In this document: positions 5,706 to 6,410 of the stretch, one piece after another
Layout of the letters: each line of letters opens with the position of its first letter
Numbering within the stretch: the first letter of the stretch is position 1
Assembly: GCA_041687295.1 (NCBI GenBank)
Contig: JAWLCG010000297.1
Span: 1-6,410 of the forward strand
Direction of reading: 5' to 3'
From: JAWLCG01 sp041687295
GTDB taxonomy: Bacteria; Planctomycetota; Phycisphaerae; SM23-33; FEN-1343
DNA length: 6,410 nucleotides
The notes under the pieces: model-generated
The model's input: the letters and a program-made list of their open reading frames with translations, nothing else
Told to the model about the DNA's origin: nothing
Databases searched by the model: none
Program-made: the position numbers and the translations under genes

Positions 5706-6410
5706 TCATGCCAGGGCCAGGTGCGCCCCACGTGCTTCGAGCCGCCGCCGCAGTTCGCGTCCATCGAGATCGCGCGGCCGGCAGCCGCGATCGGCGCTCC
5801 AGGCGGCGGCGATGCCGGCGGCCTGGCCCATCATCGCGCAGGTCGGCATCACCCGGGCCGAGGACAGGGCCAATTGGTCGGCCGAGAAGCAGCGGCCGGC
5901 CATCAGCAGATTGTCGGCGTCACGGGCGATCAGGCTGCGGTACGGGATGTGATACGGCGGCACGACTTGCTCGTCCTTGCTCAACAGGTAGGTGCGTTTC
6001 TCGTCGTCGGGGCGCATGCCGTCGAGGTAGAAGACCCCGCGGGCGACGCCGTCGTCGAAAGCCCGACCGGCCCGCAGATCGTCCACCGTCAGCACGCAGT
6101 CCCCCGCGATGCGCCGGGTCTCGCGTAGACCGATAATCGGCGAAGCGTGCCCGAACCGCCAGCGTGCCACCTTGGCGCTATTCGGCTGGTTCCGCAATGA
6201 GGGCGCTGCTTCGCCCCGAAAGTCTCGCTGATAGTAGTCGAGCACCTCCCACATCCTCTGGCGGGCCCGGATTTCCAGCGCGGTCATGGATTCGGTATCG
6301 CCGCTGTCGTAACCGGTGACTTTGAGCTTCAGCGCCTTGCCGGCCGGACCGTCGGGCCAGGTGCTGGTCATGGGCAGGTTCTCTTCACGGCAGATCGGCT
6401 CGAACCAGCC
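5706..6410 (-). CDS. FAD-dependent oxidoreductase, FAD_oxidored family (C-terminal part, cut by window edge)
   Basis: The last 234 residues of a flavoenzyme; the N-terminal part with the GxGxxG nucleotide-binding fold lies beyond the right edge. The frame is open to base 6410, with GWFEPICREENLP preceding an internal Met at 6371, so that Met is not the start. Family-type motifs, numbered from the first visible residue, are LKVTGYDSGDTESMTALEIR (29-48), GLRETRRIAGDCVLTVDDL (94-112), PPYHIPYRSLI (151-161), and NLLMAGRCFSAD followed by ARVMPTCAMMGQAAGIAAA (167-203). This last block is the conserved C-terminal FAD-contacting segment of PF12831-type proteins. These enzymes often sit beside glycan-degrading genes in planctomycetes and related bacteria, where oxidation of a sugar or uronate is assumed, but few are characterised. 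No signal peptide can be judged here. It is the most upstream visible gene of the minus-strand group. Confidence 0.9.
   Translation of the reverse strand, partial: GWFEPICREENLPMTSTWPDGPAGKALKLKVTGYDSGDTESMTALEIRARQRMWEVLDYYQRDFRGEAAPSLRNQPNSAKVARWRFGHASPIIGLRETRRIAGDCVLTVDDLRAGRAFDDGVARGVFYLDGMRPDDEKRTYLLSKDEQVVPPYHIPYRSLIARDADNLLMAGRCFSADQLALSSARVMPTCAMMGQAAGIAAAWSADRGCRPRDLDGRELRRRLEARGAHLALA

Overview
The window is GC-rich bacterial DNA with strong GC bias at third codon positions and no RNA genes, insertion sequences or CRISPR. Its gene mix is a CxPxR sulfatase, two BNR/Asp-box beta-propeller enzymes, a FAD_oxidored-type flavoenzyme, an AraC regulator and a DegT-type aminotransferase. 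This combination is typical of carbohydrate-rich genomes of the PVC group, most likely a planctomycete (Phycisphaerae-like) or a relative in Lentisphaerota/Kiritimatiellota. That assignment is inferred from gene content and base composition only.

Layout, left to right. (1) Positions 1-456, minus strand: N-terminal 152 residues of a DegT/DnrJ/EryC1/StrS aminotransferase, cut by the left edge. (2) Positions 457-638: divergent control region with an exact 10-bp direct repeat at 20-bp period, next to a candidate promoter for the aminotransferase and a TATGAT box just before the regulator. (3) Positions 639-1517, plus: AraC-family regulator with cupin-like sensor. (4) Positions 1518-1687: intergenic, with a small hairpin and a plausible sigma-70-like promoter. 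(5) Positions 1688-3448, plus: complete type I sulfatase. (6) Positions 3449-3467: convergent junction with an inverted repeat covering both stop codons. (7) Positions 3468-6410, minus, transcribed right to left: C-terminal part of a FAD-dependent oxidoreductase, then a BNR propeller protein of 375 residues, then a second, different BNR_2-type propeller protein of 325 residues.

The likely theme is breakdown of a sulfated or acidic glycan. The sulfatase would remove sulfate esters, the two propeller proteins would act as glycosidases or lyases of unknown specificity, and the flavoenzyme would oxidise a sugar or related compound. The AraC regulator probably responds to a breakdown product and controls at least the divergent aminotransferase. 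None of the three complete enzymes has a convincing signal peptide, so an intracellular pathway acting on imported oligosaccharides is the simplest reading. The polymer and the products cannot be named from sequence alone. No clearly new defence or mobile system is visible; the most interesting points are the orphan propeller pair and the candidate AraC operator.
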